Positions 29,142 to 39,521 of a stretch of DNA of 64,000 nucleotides are shown in pieces. The number at the start of each line of letters is the position of its first letter. Positions within the stretch are counted from its first letter, which is position 1. The stretch is from Cydia pomonella (taxonomy: Eukaryota; Arthropoda; Insecta; Lepidoptera; Tortricidae). Below the pieces are notes generated by a model. That model did not search any database. It had not been told where the DNA came from and saw only the letters and a program-made list of their open reading frames with translations. Location of the stretch: NCBI RefSeq assembly GCF_033807575.1, contig NC_084710.1, positions 20,998,357 through 21,062,356 on the forward strand. The letters run 5' to 3'. Both the position numbers and the translations under genes were made by a program.

Positions 29142-29635
29142 AATAGGGTTGTTTCCATTTTTTTGAAACGCTTGTATTACGTTCTATATTAACGAAAAGT
29201 TGCCCTAAAATTCATCTTTTATACTAAAAACGGCTTTAAATATGTTAAATTAACAAAATATATTTTGACAGATGCTTTCGCGCCCAAAACGCTCTTTGAA
29301 AATCGTGTGACGTCACAGTTTACAGTTTGACACATAACTACATATATACACGTAGAAAATACGAACTGTCAACTGACATTTGTCATTTGTTGTTTATCGC
29401 CTAACTGTCAACAGTGTCAATCCGAGAGTTATGACGTCATCAGAATCTTCAATGACGTTTCGAGACTTTCGAGTTTGGTCACGTGACGTGTGCCAAAAGA
29501 TATTTTAATTTAAATATTTACAAAAATATGGTCATTACAGGTCCCCTAAAAGTAGTTTAACATGTTATTATAATCCAAAAGAATTTATTGGGATACAATT
29601 CTGCCCTAACATTTGTAGATGGAAACAACCCTATT
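29142..29635. mobile_element. TIR element, ATAGGGTTGTTTCCAT ends
   Basis: AATAGGGTTGTTTCCAT at the left is exactly mirrored by ATGGAAACAACCCTATT at the right. The interior is non-coding and contains GTGACGTCACAGTTTACAGT and ATGACGTCATC. A target duplication is not clear. Confidence 0.8.
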
Positions 29636-29934
29636 GACTTTTAATATTAAATATTTGAAATCAGAATTCAGAAATAATCGCATTTATTCGTGATAAACTA
29701 TAACATACAAAAGTTTAGCATAACAAAAGATTTTTTTAAACATAGAATAAATAAATAGTTTATCACGAAATGGTCCCGCCTCAGCATAAATGCTAACCCA
29801 AAAGTCAGCAATGATCTTCCGGCTAGATCATTTGTGGGTCACGAACGCAGCTGTACGTATTACGTATTTGATGACGTTCATTTGGTGGTTTGATATTATA
29901 CAGTAATATTTTCTTCGAGTTGGTGTGGTAAATA
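29636..29934. other. Unassigned stretch
   Basis: TTTATCACGAAAT near 29,758 and ATTCGTGATAAACTA near 29,688 form a loose inverted pair. Nothing else. Confidence 0.35.
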
Positions 29935-30130
29935 ATTTTGTGTTTCACTCGGAGGCAAAGTTTGTTTAACCCTCGTGCCTTGATACTCTCGCAACGGTCG
30001 AGATTCCACTTCTCAAACCATTCGCTACGCTTGTGGTTCAATTTTGGAATCTTTCGCTTGCTCGGGTATCAATATTAGCACGAGCGGTTAAACAACAACT
30101 TTGCCCCCTTGTAAAACAAATAACTATTAT
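29935..30130 (-). repeat. TAGTTATTTGTGCAACA family, inverted copy
   Basis: GAATCTTTCGCTTGCTCGGG and AACAACTTTGCCCCCTTGTA, then AAACAAATAACTA, are the reverse complement of landmarks in 9,455-9,655. Confidence 0.6.
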
Positions 30131-30264
30131 TATACCGTGTGTGCAAAAGCACAGCTCTACTAAATACTCTACTCTAGAAAACGATATTTTTGTAAACCTT
30201 AATTCAAATCACCAATTTTAAGAGCCTTTTCCATGCATTGACAAAATTAAAGTTCATAGTTTTT

Positions 30265-30472
30265 AGAGTTCCGTATCCAAAGGGTAAAACGGGACCCTAT
30301 TACTAAGACTCCGCTGTCCGTCTGTCATCAGGCTGTATCTCATGAACCGTTATACATTTCTGTTGCCTGTTGCACAGATGATGTATTTCTGTTGCCGCTA
30401 TAACACAAAATACTAAAAGGTACGGAACCCTCGGTGGGCGAATTCGACTCGCACTTGTCCGGATTTTTTGTA
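30265..30472 (-). mobile_element. GGTTCCG-type element, short inverted copy
   Basis: TTAGAGTTCCGTATCCAAAG, ACTAAGACTCCGCTGTCCGT, TATTTCTGTTGCCGCTATAA and ACGGAACCCTCGGTGGGCGA, then TTCGACTCGCACTTGTCCGG, correspond to the element at 17,218 read backwards. Confidence 0.75.
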
Positions 30473-30833
30473 GCTTAGTTTGAAGTTAAGCAAGGAAATT
30501 GTATTTTTTTTTTATTGCCAACGGAAATTTGAGCCCAAACCTCTCTCGACCCTTTTTGTTTAACTGCCCAACTTCGCCAAACGAGGTAATAGCTTATTTA
30601 CCCCGGCTTGAGGAATTGTCGCCAACTTTTGAGACCAACTTTCTCAAAACATTTTAATTAACATCGGAGTTGAAAGGTTTCTTTGAAAATGTTTTGAAGG
30701 AAGTAGTAATTAGGATAAGTAGATTCATCCATCTAGCGATGACAGTTCGGTGCTTCTGGATTCTTTTTGTTTTTTGGGAAATTAATGTTCCGAGTATAAT
30801 TGATACTTACCACCAGCCTTGGTACTGTGTCGG

Positions 30834-31185
30834 GTTTGGACCCGGATATTTACTTAAACTACGTCCAAAAGAGAGGTATGGGCATTGTGAATATAATCGC
30901 GCTTTGTGTGGTAGGGCACAGCACAGCGGATGTCATTCCAGATCTAGAGCAGAGCCCAACTGGGGAAGTACCTCCACCTTACAGAAAACCGCAGCCAAAT
31001 AACACTAGACCCTACTCATAGTCTTGTGTTCCTGCCGCAGAGTAAGGTTGCCAGAGCTGAACGAGGGTGCGGGGTGTTAGGGTTGGCAACGCGCATGTAA
31101 CACCTCTGGAGTTGCAGGCGTCTATAGGCTACGGTAACTGCTTACCATCAGGCGGTACGTATGCTTGTTTGCCACCGACCTAGTA
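30834..31185 (+). mobile_element. LINE 3'-terminal fragment (VVGHSTADV family)
   Basis: Starts at TTGGACCCGGATATTTACTT. The open frame includes LNYVQKRGMGIVNIIAL, CVVGHSTADVIPDLEQ and PPPYRKPQPNNTRPYS before a stop at 31,019-31,021. It then runs to CATCAGGCGGTACGTATGCT and GCCACCGACCTAGTATTT. Confidence 0.8.
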
Positions 31186-32264
31186 TTTAAAAAAACCAAC
31201 CAACTACATCGATTTTAATATTTGCGGCAGCAATGCAGTCGGCAGTAATATCGCGCCGCATTACCATACGTCACGTCACGTCACGTCACGTCAGGTATCA
31301 TGAAAGTATTGTTTGGTGAACTGGATGACATCAACTTCAATTCTGTAGCTGCCGTTACACGCAAAAAAATGTATAGCAGAGAAAATCGTATCAAAGATGC
31401 CTCTTTTTTTACAAATATTTTCATTGTACAGGCTGATGGGACCGATTTAAGTGTAAATTTTCCATGTAGTAGTACTAGTAGTACAACTACAACACACACT
31501 TCAATGCTGTAGTTGTGATTTTTGGATTTTTTTTTTAAAGTAAAACCCATTTTGCCACATACGACTTTATAGAAGAAGCTAGCGCAAAAGCAAATTCACT
31601 ACGCGCGAAGTATCAGGAAGAGCGCAGGTTTCGGGAAGCAAGCAAGCAAGCAAGTGCCACATTTTTATATTTTATTGTTTAACGATGCGTCACCTTAATG
31701 AAACCAACGATGATTAAATTGAAAGTCGCCGATATTTGAATAGGTATTAAAAATTTTCAATTTATGCTTGAGATGAAATGGAACTCGATTCGATTCACAA
31801 GACTTTTATATTATTTGGATAGTCCAGTTAACATGTCCGACTACGCAATTACACTTTGGCAAGAGTCACTTTTCAGTGAAATTTGGGCAGAGATAATCAT
31901 ACCATCTTTTTCTTACACTAATATTATAATCCCTAAAAAAGACATGATTTTTTATTCTACTCTTACTGACAAAATTGGTTTTCCGGACTATAATTGTGTA
32001 CTGCTTAGACGAATCTCAACTTCTACAAGTTGTTTAACAAGTTAGTAAGGTGCAAGGTATACAAAATAGCTACCTGAATGTCAAATGTCATAGAATGACG
32101 CATTTAAATTAAAAGTGAAACACCAAGTAAACAAATCGTCAATTGGGTTTTTAGTCTAAATTGCAAAACGTTCCGTTCCAAAATGTATCGATCCTTGCAA
32201 CAATTTTTTTGAAGTCCCTTTTGTAAAATATATTTTATAACAACGTAAAGTCTTGTAAGTAGAA
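31186..32264. other. Unassigned stretch with microsatellites
   Basis: A (CGTCA)n run lies at 31,266-31,293 and an (AAGC)n run near 31,637-31,656. Open frames at 31,300-31,512 (starting MKVLFGELDDINFN) and 31,764-32,045 have ATG starts but no recognisable domain; they may be chance. Confidence 0.35.
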
Positions 32265-32418
32265 GAACCACCGCAAGGAAATTCACTTTCAAGTAAAAAA
32301 ATCCGCATCGAAATCGGTCCATCCGTTTAAGAGCTGGCGCCACATGCCACAAACATACACACAGACAGACATTGGTGTCAAACATAACATCCCTCTTTTT
32401 TGCGTCAGGGGTATAAAA
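32265..32418 (+). repeat. Dispersed repeat with CACACAGACAGACA
   Basis: AATCCGCATCGAAATCGGTC, CATCCGTTTAAGAGCTGG, ACACACAGACAGACA and TTTTTTGCGTCAGGGGTATA form the pattern of a common lepidopteran repeat end, probably LINE-derived (recall, not proven here). Confidence 0.5.
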
Positions 32419-33143
32419 AAACTTTTTGCGAAAGAGAAAATAAATATTTCAAATAATTTTATAAACGGAATAGTTTGAATGGTATAAATTAAGGTACAGT
32501 GGGCAATAAAAGCGATTACTAATGCAAAAGTAGCAGGCAGAAATCAAGAATTTTTTTATCTTAAATTCATACTCCTCATCTACAAATAACAACTACTTTC
32601 ATGACTTCGCGCATATTTGATCTCTCTAATAATTTATAGTAATTAAAAACGTGAAAAGCCCTTATTGAATGGCGTATAACTGGAATTCAACAAAACGGAT
32701 TTCAGGACTTGGATTATTCATAATAAAGTAAAACCACGCCTTTGAAAGCAGTTCCTCCGTTTCGTGGGTTGAAAAGTCATGCTTTATTAATGTACGTACA
32801 CAGTCAGGGAAATTCTCAGCTACAAAAATTCCAGGAAAATCAACCTTATTGTGTAGAACTTAAAGACGAGTAAGAAAAGGGGAAAAGACGACTGGCGGAA
32901 AACTTTTGTCGATAATTGTATGGGCATATTTGAGTGTTTGCATTGAATTTCGCATATCTTATTCATGAAAATGTTTTTGCAGTTTGTGATGTTCCTTTTG
33001 AACAGCCGTTTTTCGGATTGAAAATGTATTTTGCGTCTGTTTGGATGATGCTGAATGCGATGTATTTTGATTGAGATACTTATTTTATATTTTTGATGCC
33101 ATTTTGTTTTTTCTCGGGCTTAATAATGCAAAAGTAACTTACG
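32419..33143. other. Unassigned AT-rich stretch
   Basis: Nothing supported. Confidence 0.4.
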
Positions 33144-33310
33144 CCAATTCGAACGTACACTGATATCAGATTGATATCAAATTGAAATCATTTAGTTATT
33201 GTACGTCGCGCTCGCGCCAATTAATGCGCGGGCAAGTAGGAGCGAAATGCACGATAACTAAATGACAATATTAAGATATAATTCTGATGCCAGTATGCGT
33301 TCGAATTCCT
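33144..33310. mobile_element. MITE with CGAACGTACACTGATATCAG ends
   Basis: ATTCGAACGTACACTGATAT at the left pairs with CTGATGCCAGTATGCGTTCG at the right. The interior has TTTAGTTATTGTACG and CACGATAACTAAATGA as inner inverted arms and a GCGCTCGCGCC segment. Related pieces: 33,575-33,655, 43,985-44,092, 46,130-46,165 and 50,150-50,275. Confidence 0.75.
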
Positions 33311-33574
33311 CTGTTGGTTATCGTGCCGGACGTGCCGGATCCCTTTCTTTCGCATAATTATCGAAAGTCATAATGTAATGATTGTCATATTATCATTAGT
33401 CATAACTCTAAAACCGGTAACTTTCCTTAGGTTATCCTATAGATAGGTTAGGTTAGGTTTGTTTTATGGCAATCTTGAAAAGTTACACGTTTCTGACAAA
33501 AACCAAAGTATGGCTAACGAAAATGCGGACAAACAATACAGTATGACCTAAAACTTTTTGGAAAACAATAGAGA
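33311..33574. other. Unassigned stretch with GGTTAGGTTAGGTT
   Basis: AGATAGGTTAGGTTAGGTTT at 33,441-33,460 contains TTAGG twice. Two units do not make telomeric DNA; such strings are common inside lepidopteran repeats. Confidence 0.4.
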
Positions 33575-33655
33575 CGCTTATCGTGCATTTCGCTCGTACT
33601 TATTTGTACTTGAATTGGCGCGGGCGAGACGCATACGATATCAGTGTACGTTCGA
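33575..33655. mobile_element. Half MITE, inverted end of the family at 33,144
   Basis: CGTGCATTTCGCTCGTACTT and GATATCAGTGTACGTTCGAA mirror the left part of 33,144-33,310. It directly precedes the satellite-parent sequence. Confidence 0.7.
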
Positions 33656-33666
33656 AGTTCCAGTTC

Positions 33667-33700
33667 GGTTCATGTGTGCAAAGTTTTAGCTTCTTTGAAA
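33667..33700 (+). repeat. Left flank of the satellite, matches the 57.9 kb repeat
   Basis: CATGTGTGCAAAGTTTTAGC and a GAAAACTGAGAAGTGAG join correspond to CATATGTATGCAAATTTTCA and GAAATCGAGAAGTGGG at 57,863-57,905. Confidence 0.7.
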
Positions 33701-34528
33701 ACTGAGAAGTGAGACAAATGTAACTTGCAAGATTTGACCCGTACAAACTGGGAAGTGAGTCAAATGTAACTTGCAAGATTTGACCCGTACAAACTGGAAA
33801 GTGAGTCAAATGTAACTTGCAAGATTTGACCCGTGCAAACTTGGAAGCGAGGCAAATGTAACTTGCAAGATTTGACCCGTACAAACTGGGAAGTGAGTCA
33901 AATGTAACTTGCAAGATTTGACCCGTGCAAACTGGGAAGCGAGGCAAATGTAACTTGCAAGATTTGACCCGTACAAACTGGGAAGTGAGTCAAATGTAAC
34001 TTGCAAGATTTGACCCGTGCAAACTGGAAAGTGAGTCAAATGTAACTTGCAAGATTTGACCCGTGCAAACTGGGAAGCGAGTCAAATGTAACTTGCAAGA
34101 TTTGACCCGTACAAACTGGGAAGTGAGCCAAATGTAACTTGCAAGATTTGACCCGTGCAAACTGGGAAGTGAGTCAAATGTAACTTGCAAGATTTGACCC
34201 GTGCAAACTGGGAAGCGAGGCAAATGTAACTTGCAAGATTTGACTCGTACAAACTGGGAAGTGAGTCAAATGTAACTTGCAAGATTTGACCCGTACAAAC
34301 TGGAAAGTGAGTCAAATGTAACTTGCAAGATTTGACCCGTGCAAACTGGGAAGCGAGGCAAATGTAACTTGCAAGATTTGACCCGTACAAACTGGGAAGT
34401 GAGTCAAATATAACTTGCAAGATTTGACCCGTACAAACTGGAAAGTGAGTCGAATGTAACTTGCAAGATTTGACCCGTACAAACTGGGAAGCGAGGCAAA
34501 TTTAACTTGCCAGATTTGACTCGTACAA
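33701..34528 (+). repeat. 46-bp satellite, 18 units, with a 138-bp higher-order period
   Basis: Unit: GTGAGTCAAATGTAACTTGC AAGATTTGACCCGTACAAAC TGGGAA. Starts fall every 46 bases from 33,709 to 34,491 with no length change. Diagnostic variants recur: GTGAGTC or GCGAGGC, CGTAC or CGTGC, TGGGAA or TGGAAA. GCGAG units start at 33,847, 33,939, 34,077, 34,215, 34,353 and 34,491, so from 33,939 on they are exactly three units apart. Open minus-strand frames here are by-products of the repeat. Confidence 0.97.
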
Positions 34529-34744
34529 TACATAGGTACAATTTAGGTACCTACATTGCAAGTTAAATAAAAGCTTGTAATATTTAGAACATATACAGCG
34601 CCAATTCCCATGTTCATCCAAATTTCCATTTCGTTCCCTTTGAACACCAATTACCAATACGCTGCAGGCGCCGCATTGGTTATTCAATTTAGATCAAATG
34701 GTGGTGGTTTATTGCGGTAGAAGGTCGATTGTACACTAAAAAAA
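34529..34744. other. Right flank of the satellite
   Basis: TTGCAAGTTAAATAAAAGCT at 34,556 resembles GGCAAGTTACATAAAAGCTT at 58,149, so homology to the 57.7-58.2 kb locus resumes after the array. The rest is unassigned. Confidence 0.5.
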
Positions 34745-34792
34745 TAAAACCGGCGAAGAGCATGACGGACCATGCTCAGTGTAAGGTTTCAA
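34745..34792 (+). mobile_element. GGTTCCG-type element, head fragment
   Basis: AAAACCGGCGAAGAGCATGA and CATGCTCAGTGTAAGGTTTC match the head at 4,403. The remainder is lost. Confidence 0.65.
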
Positions 34793-35284
34793 TTTTTAAC
34801 AATCATCATTTTCCTCGCGTTATCCCGGCATTTTGCCACGGTTTATGGAAGCCTGGGTTCCGCTTGACAACTAATCCTCAGAATTGGCGTAGGCACTAAG
34901 TTTTACGAAAGCGACTGCCATCTGACCTTCCAAGCCTTATTGGGATTAGTCCGGTTTCCTCAGGATGTTTGCCTTCACCGAAAAGCGACTGGTAGTTATA
35001 AAATGATATTTCGTACATTAATTCCGAAAAACTCAAAACAAATCTTTCAATTTTAACCAACTTTTAAAAAGGAAGAGGTTCCCATCTACGCCGTCCTTTT
35101 TATATATATCCCGCGATTACTCGAAGACGCCTGAACTGATTTGTATTTTTTTATGTTTCAAACTTCCGGTCTCATTTAAATTTTATCGAGATATGTCCAG
35201 CGGTTTTTTTAGAAATTATTAAAAATTTGTGATGATCCACTAATTATAAAATATCAGTAATTATTTCATGATTGTTTTATATTT
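34793..35284. other. Unassigned stretch
   Basis: TTTCCTCAGGATGTTTGCCTTCACCG near 34,958 is a string often seen in lepidopteran repeats. No firm call. Confidence 0.35.
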
Positions 35285-35287
35285 CTT

Positions 35288-35700
35288 TTAGGGTTCCGTA
35301 GCCATATGGCAAAAAACGGAACCCTTATGGATTCGTCATGTCCGTCTGTCTGTCCCTTTATGTCACAGCCACTTTTTTCCGAAACTATAAGAACTATACT
35401 GTTGAAACTTGGTAAGTAGATTTATTCTGTGAACCGCATTAAGATGTTTACACAAAAATAGAAAAAAAAACAATAATTTTTGGGGTTTGCCCATACTTAG
35501 AACTGAAACTCAAAAAATCTTTTTTCATCAAACCCATACTTGTGGGGTATCTATGTATAGGTCTTTTAAAATGATATTTAGGTTCCTAATATCATTTTTT
35601 TCCAAACTGAATAGTTTGCGCGAGAGACACTTCCAAAGTAAAAAAATGTCCCCCCCCCCCCTGTAACTTCTAAAATAACAGAATGAAAAATCTAAAAAAT
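35288..35700 (-). mobile_element. GGTTCCG-type element, single-unit relative of 19,144
   Basis: TTAGGGTTCCGTAGCCATAT, TCGTCATGTCCGTCTGTCTG, GAACTATACTGTTGAAACTT and the unit with a 12-C run match 19,149-19,565. It ends abruptly after TGAAAAATCTAAAAAATATA. Confidence 0.8.
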
Positions 35701-35975
35701 ATATATTTTATCTCTGACACTTAGAGGCTTTTACAACTCTAAAGAATTAAATTATTTGTTCTTTGTATTTTTATCAGCTTTTTGTGGAATCCAACATTTG
35801 GAGGCTGTATACATCTCTAATAAATTATCTAATATTTCATTGATTTCATATTTGTAACTGTAATTTGTAATTATTGGTAATTTCAGTTGCTTTTAAAAAT
35901 TTGACATGTAAAAGTGCCCCTGTGACCTATTTGCTGTATAAATGGTTGATGTTTGTTTGAAAAGTATCTAAATAT
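35701..35975 (+). mobile_element. LINE 3' UTR fragment (GTGCCCCTGTGACC type)
   Basis: TTGACATGTAAAAGTGCCCC and TGTGACCTATTTGCTGTATA, then AATGGTTGATGTTTG, form a 3' end typical of CR1/Jockey-like LINEs in Lepidoptera. No coding part remains. Confidence 0.55.
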
Positions 35976-36274
35976 ATGCTAGGGCATTTATTAGTGGCTA
36001 GACTATTATATATAATATCCAGTAACATAAACAGAGATCAGTAATTTGCTACACGAGACAATTTCTCAAGTCTAAAGATAAATAATTCATCAGGATCTGT
36101 AGAAATGATACACATTATTAGGAATATGCTAAGGCATTTATTCGTGGCTAGACTATTATATATAATATCCAGTTACATAAACAGAGATCATTAATTTGCT
36201 ACACGAGACAATTTCTCAAGTCTAAAGATAAATAATTCATCAGGATCTGTAGAAATGATAGACATTATTAGGAA
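35976..36274 (+). repeat. Tandem duplication, 2 x 150 bp
   Basis: ATGCTAGGGCATTTATTAGT at 35,976 and ATGCTAAGGCATTTATTCGT at 36,126 start two adjacent units, each ending ACATTATTAGGAAT. A handful of substitutions separate them, so this duplication is older than the one at 2,379. Confidence 0.92.
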
Positions 36275-36907
36275 TTATGGCTTCTTCTATTAGAGTTATT
36301 TAAAACAAATTGTTTTCTTTCTGTATACCTAAAGCTGCCCATTAAGCATTATGATTGACAGACTCCAATAACAAAATAAGCTCAACGAAAAATACTAAAC
36401 AAATACAATTAAATAGAATACGTATGGGGATGATCGTGTTCTTCAAAAAATTTCATGTTTCTTGAGTCTTCGTTATTCGTAGCAGCCCGATTCGAACTTT
36501 AAGATACGTCAAATATTAGTTATAGATACGATATGGATCAGATATATCAGTGTCAAAAGGAATAAAGGTGTCAATAAAACGGGTAGTGACGAGCACTACT
36601 ACGTACCATTAGGTTCAAATTTGCATTGACAATTTAGGTATGAATGATTAAATTTCATTCATAACTTGTCCATGTACTTTTGAACCATATTATAAATCAA
36701 CATGAAGATGCGTTTACTTTGTAATACAAACACATTTTGAGGCCTAATGGGACGTCAAGTATCCCTAATGGCTAAAAGTCTACTCTCACGGAAAATGAAA
36801 GGTGATATTTTTCCTTACGGTCACTCCAAGTAATTGCTTGAGCCTTGAGACTGAAAGGCTTCAGTGATGAAAGGCTGGGATGTGTCCTTAGGATTTTTAT
36901 GAAGAAC
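36275..36907. other. Unassigned stretch
   Basis: A decayed palindromic repeat near 36,485-36,570 (AGCAGCCCGATTCGAACTTT, GATATATCAGTGTCAAAAGG) resembles 7,310-7,420, 50,665-50,710 and 58,600-58,720. Nothing else. Confidence 0.4.
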
Positions 36908-37140
36908 TTTTTTTTTGTTATACTACGTCGGTGGCAAACAAGTATACGGCCTGCCTGATGGTAAGCAGTATCCGTAGCCTATGTACGCCTGCAACTCCAG
37001 AGGAGTTACATGCGCGTTGCCGACCCTAACTCCCTCCCACCCTCGTTGAGCTCTGGCAACCTTACTCACCGGCAGGAACACAACACTATGAGTAGGGTCT
37101 AGTGTTATTTGGCTGCGATTTTCTGTAAGGTGGAGGTACA
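36908..37140 (-). mobile_element. LINE 3'-terminal fragment, reverse strand
   Basis: TACTACGTCGGTGGCAAACA, GCCTGCCTGATGGTAAGCAG, CTCCAGAGGAGTTACATGCG and TTTTCTGTAAGGTGGAGGTA are the reverse complement of the family at 2,488. It is 5'-truncated within the conserved core. Confidence 0.8.
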
Positions 37141-37794
37141 TGCCAGAATATTTGGTTCTTACTTTACTAATGAGAGTTTTAATGCTTGTTACCGTATGAA
37201 ACTAATGGATATGATTTTTCAAAGCTATCAATGCCGAAAGCACGGTGCATCGGCGCACACTGTCTATTTGTATCAGAGTAAATGAGATAGCAGTGTCACT
37301 GTTACTGGACCTTAAAAGGGAATAATAAGAAAACGATTGAAATAAAAAACCGTATAATGGTGACTTTAATACCAATATTTGCAAGTATTTCGTCCATTCA
37401 TATACGGCCACGGTCTTTGAAATATGATGAATATTGAATATTAACATTTATTTTTGTTGCTTCACTAAAACAAATAGTTTTTCTAAAAAAAATCCATAAG
37501 TAACATCAATTTCAACTATTTCACACTTCAACGAATCATATGTTTTCTTGGAGCAACATTTATATCTATAAATAACCCACATCAAAAATTCTAATTGATT
37601 GAAGCCAGAGCTTAAGGGATAAAGCAACTTAACATCGCCGAAAAAACATTTTACAAACAGCACTCAAAACGGAGGGATCAAAAGATTAAATTATGAACGC
37701 AGTCTAATCCTCCTTAGCCGCTCTCTCTATTTTACGTAAATATTTAGATCCCCTCGGAAATGTTTTTTCTTATTTTCAAAATACTAACTATGGT
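37141..37794. other. Unassigned stretch
   Basis: Minus-strand open frames (37,202-37,447 and 37,448-37,663) show no domain. Confidence 0.4.
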
Positions 37795-38198
37795 TTTATA
37801 TTGCAATGTTAGAACATCGCAACATAAAAGCATACATGGTTGCGAAACCTGGTCAGCCAAACAATGCCTTGAACAAAAGCTACATATAACAGAAATGCGA
37901 ACGCGTCGGTGGTGAGCGGGGGTGACAGTCAAGGACAGGATACGTAACGTATACATCAGAGGCAGCTTTAAAGTCGCACCCATCACAGATAAAATACTAA
38001 ATCCTGACTGATATGATGGTCATATAATGCAAAGGCCGGAAAATCATATTTTCAGAAAATGCCTATCCATGAATATCATAAAAAAAGGACGAGGAGGACC
38101 GCTTACCACATGGACGAGAACTATTGAGAAGGATATGGAAAGCCTCAACATGTGAAAGGAAGACGCTCAGAATAGAACTGCCTTGAGCAGTGACAGGG
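37795..38198 (+). pseudogene. RTE-type LINE ORF2 relic
   Basis: A single plus-strand frame, broken by stops, reads HGCETWSAKQCLEQKLHITE, MRTRRW-stop-AGVTVKDRIR, NVYIRGSFKVAPITDKI, YDGHIMQRPENHIFRKCLSM and IIKKGRGGPLTTWTRTIEKD. This order (W..K....KLH..EMR.LRW..G.T..DR.RN..IR......P..DK......WYGH..RRP......R..L........GRP...W...V..D) is the C-terminal third of RTE-type reverse transcriptases. At least three in-frame stops make it dead. The element resumes at 38,511-38,573 (LKIRKADPV, then a KARRKK tail). Confidence 0.88.
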
Positions 38199-38363
38199 CA
38201 AGACCTAAACTTTATGATTGTGGGCAAGGGACATTTAGCGAGGCAAGAAATAACAAACATTTTTACCTGTCCGAGTTATTTGAGGCGTAAGGCGCGAGGC
38301 CCCTCGGACCGCGAGGCCGTAGGCGGTGGCCCACGTCTAACTCCTAACACCGCCTCTGGCCTG
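38199..38363 (+). repeat. Dispersed repeat inserted in the RTE relic
   Basis: GCAAGACCTAAACTTTATGA, GGGACATTTAGCGAGGC, GCGAGGCCGTAGGCGGTGGC and CACCGCCTCTGG match 58,210-58,379. It separates the main body of the RTE relic from its last codons. Confidence 0.75.
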
Positions 38364-38504
38364 CCCGCGTAGCCAACGTGCATATCGTTCACACTCCGTG
38401 GCGAACGAAACGCAACTGTCACAGTCGCACTAATATGGAAGAGTGATAGAGAGAGATGACTACGCTACGCTACGTAGCGTTAACGATTGTAACGTTGGCT
38501 ACGC
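38364..38504. mobile_element. MITE with GCGTAGCCAACGT ends and 6-bp duplication
   Basis: CCCGCGTAGCCAACGT at the left pairs with AACGTTGGCTACGC at the right. GGCCTG occurs directly before (38,358-38,363) and directly after (38,505-38,510), a plausible 6-bp target duplication. Interior CTACGCTACGCTACGTAGCG is itself partly palindromic. Confidence 0.75.
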
Positions 38505-38510
38505 GGCCTG

Positions 38511-38573
38511 GAGACTAAAAATAAGGAAAGCCGACCCCGTATAACAGGAAAAGGCGAGGAGGAAGAAGACTGA
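38511..38573 (+). pseudogene. Last codons and tail of the RTE relic
   Basis: RLKIRKADPV followed by ACAGGAAAAGGCGAGGAGGA matches the R.RKADP end of the same LINE type, resuming after the nested insertions. Confidence 0.65.
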
Positions 38574-39521
38574 CTATGGTTTTATACGCCTTCTTCTTAG
38601 TAGATGTTATTAATAAAACAAATTAAGACGAAATACGAAGTCAAGATAAATGGAACATTTTATTTTAATCTATCTTATTTTTATCTTCTTTCCTTCCTGT
38701 TTGTAAATGTTAACCTGTATTTTTATTACTAAGAAATTCATTTTAAATGTTAGTACCAAATCCCCTATACAATAATTGTATAATTGAGTACGTGTCATCA
38801 ACGACGACACGCAGATTTGGCTTTTAGCTAAGCTAAATAAAGCTTATATCTCTCCATCTACCAATCTATATTTCAATAGTTACTCAAAAGAAAAGATTAA
38901 AAATAGACGAAGGGAAATAATTAGTTTAGCAAAGCAAGACAATAGGGTTCTATTTTTGTTTCCGTACATTTTTTTTTTTTTATTACAGATAAATCACAAT
39001 TACACAATATTTGATCAAAAAGTATCGTTAAACCACAATGGTTTGTCTCGATACTCCATTCCGCAGTATTTAATAATTAAGTAGAAATACAATGCAATAC
39101 ACATATACATCCAATTCGTAAATGACATTATAATTGCAAATATCACAAACTGAGCGCGTTTGTTATCATACCGGCCGGCCGAGCAAAACAAAACAAGCAA
39201 AACAAACATATAATGGCATTACGCCACAAAACGTACACGCTAAACATTTATTTTTCTTCATTAACGCTAATATTAAATATAAGCCTCTTTAGTATGATTT
39301 ACTTTTCCATAAATTAGTACACTTGGGACTCTAATAGCAGTCGTATTTACATTTTAAGCTCTAAAGCTATTTAACTTAGCGATCAAATTAGATTTGCAAC
39401 GCAACGCAAGAACAATAAAATTTTGGCCTCAGCATACCAACACCCGGAGGTCTCCACTGCTAACGGTACAAATTAGTTAGTTTTTAATGCCTTAATGAAA
39501 ACACTTTCGTAGGTTTTATAA
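38574..39521. other. Unassigned stretch
   Basis: Contains a truncated MITE end (CGTGTCATCAACGACGACAC, 38,790-38,818, family of 25,151) and T-runs near 38,970. No coding evidence. Confidence 0.4.

Noticed and set aside
31300..31512. 70-codon plus-strand frame starting MKVLFGELDD
   Set aside because: It has an ATG but no recognised domain, overlaps an antisense frame of similar length, and follows a (CGTCA)n run; not enough to call a gene.
33441..33460. Telomeric (TTAGG)n repeat
   Set aside because: Only two units, as GGTTAGGTTAGGTT, inside repeat-rich DNA; far too short for telomeric or interstitial telomeric sequence.
33701..34528. CRISPR-like regular repeat array
   Set aside because: The 46-bp units are head to tail with no unique spacers, and the context is a eukaryotic repeat landscape. 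It is a satellite.
33600..34533. Minus-strand protein-coding gene in the satellite (frames up to 115 codons)
   Set aside because: The frames overlap in all phases and simply repeat the 46-bp unit; no start context, domain or non-repeat sequence supports a gene.
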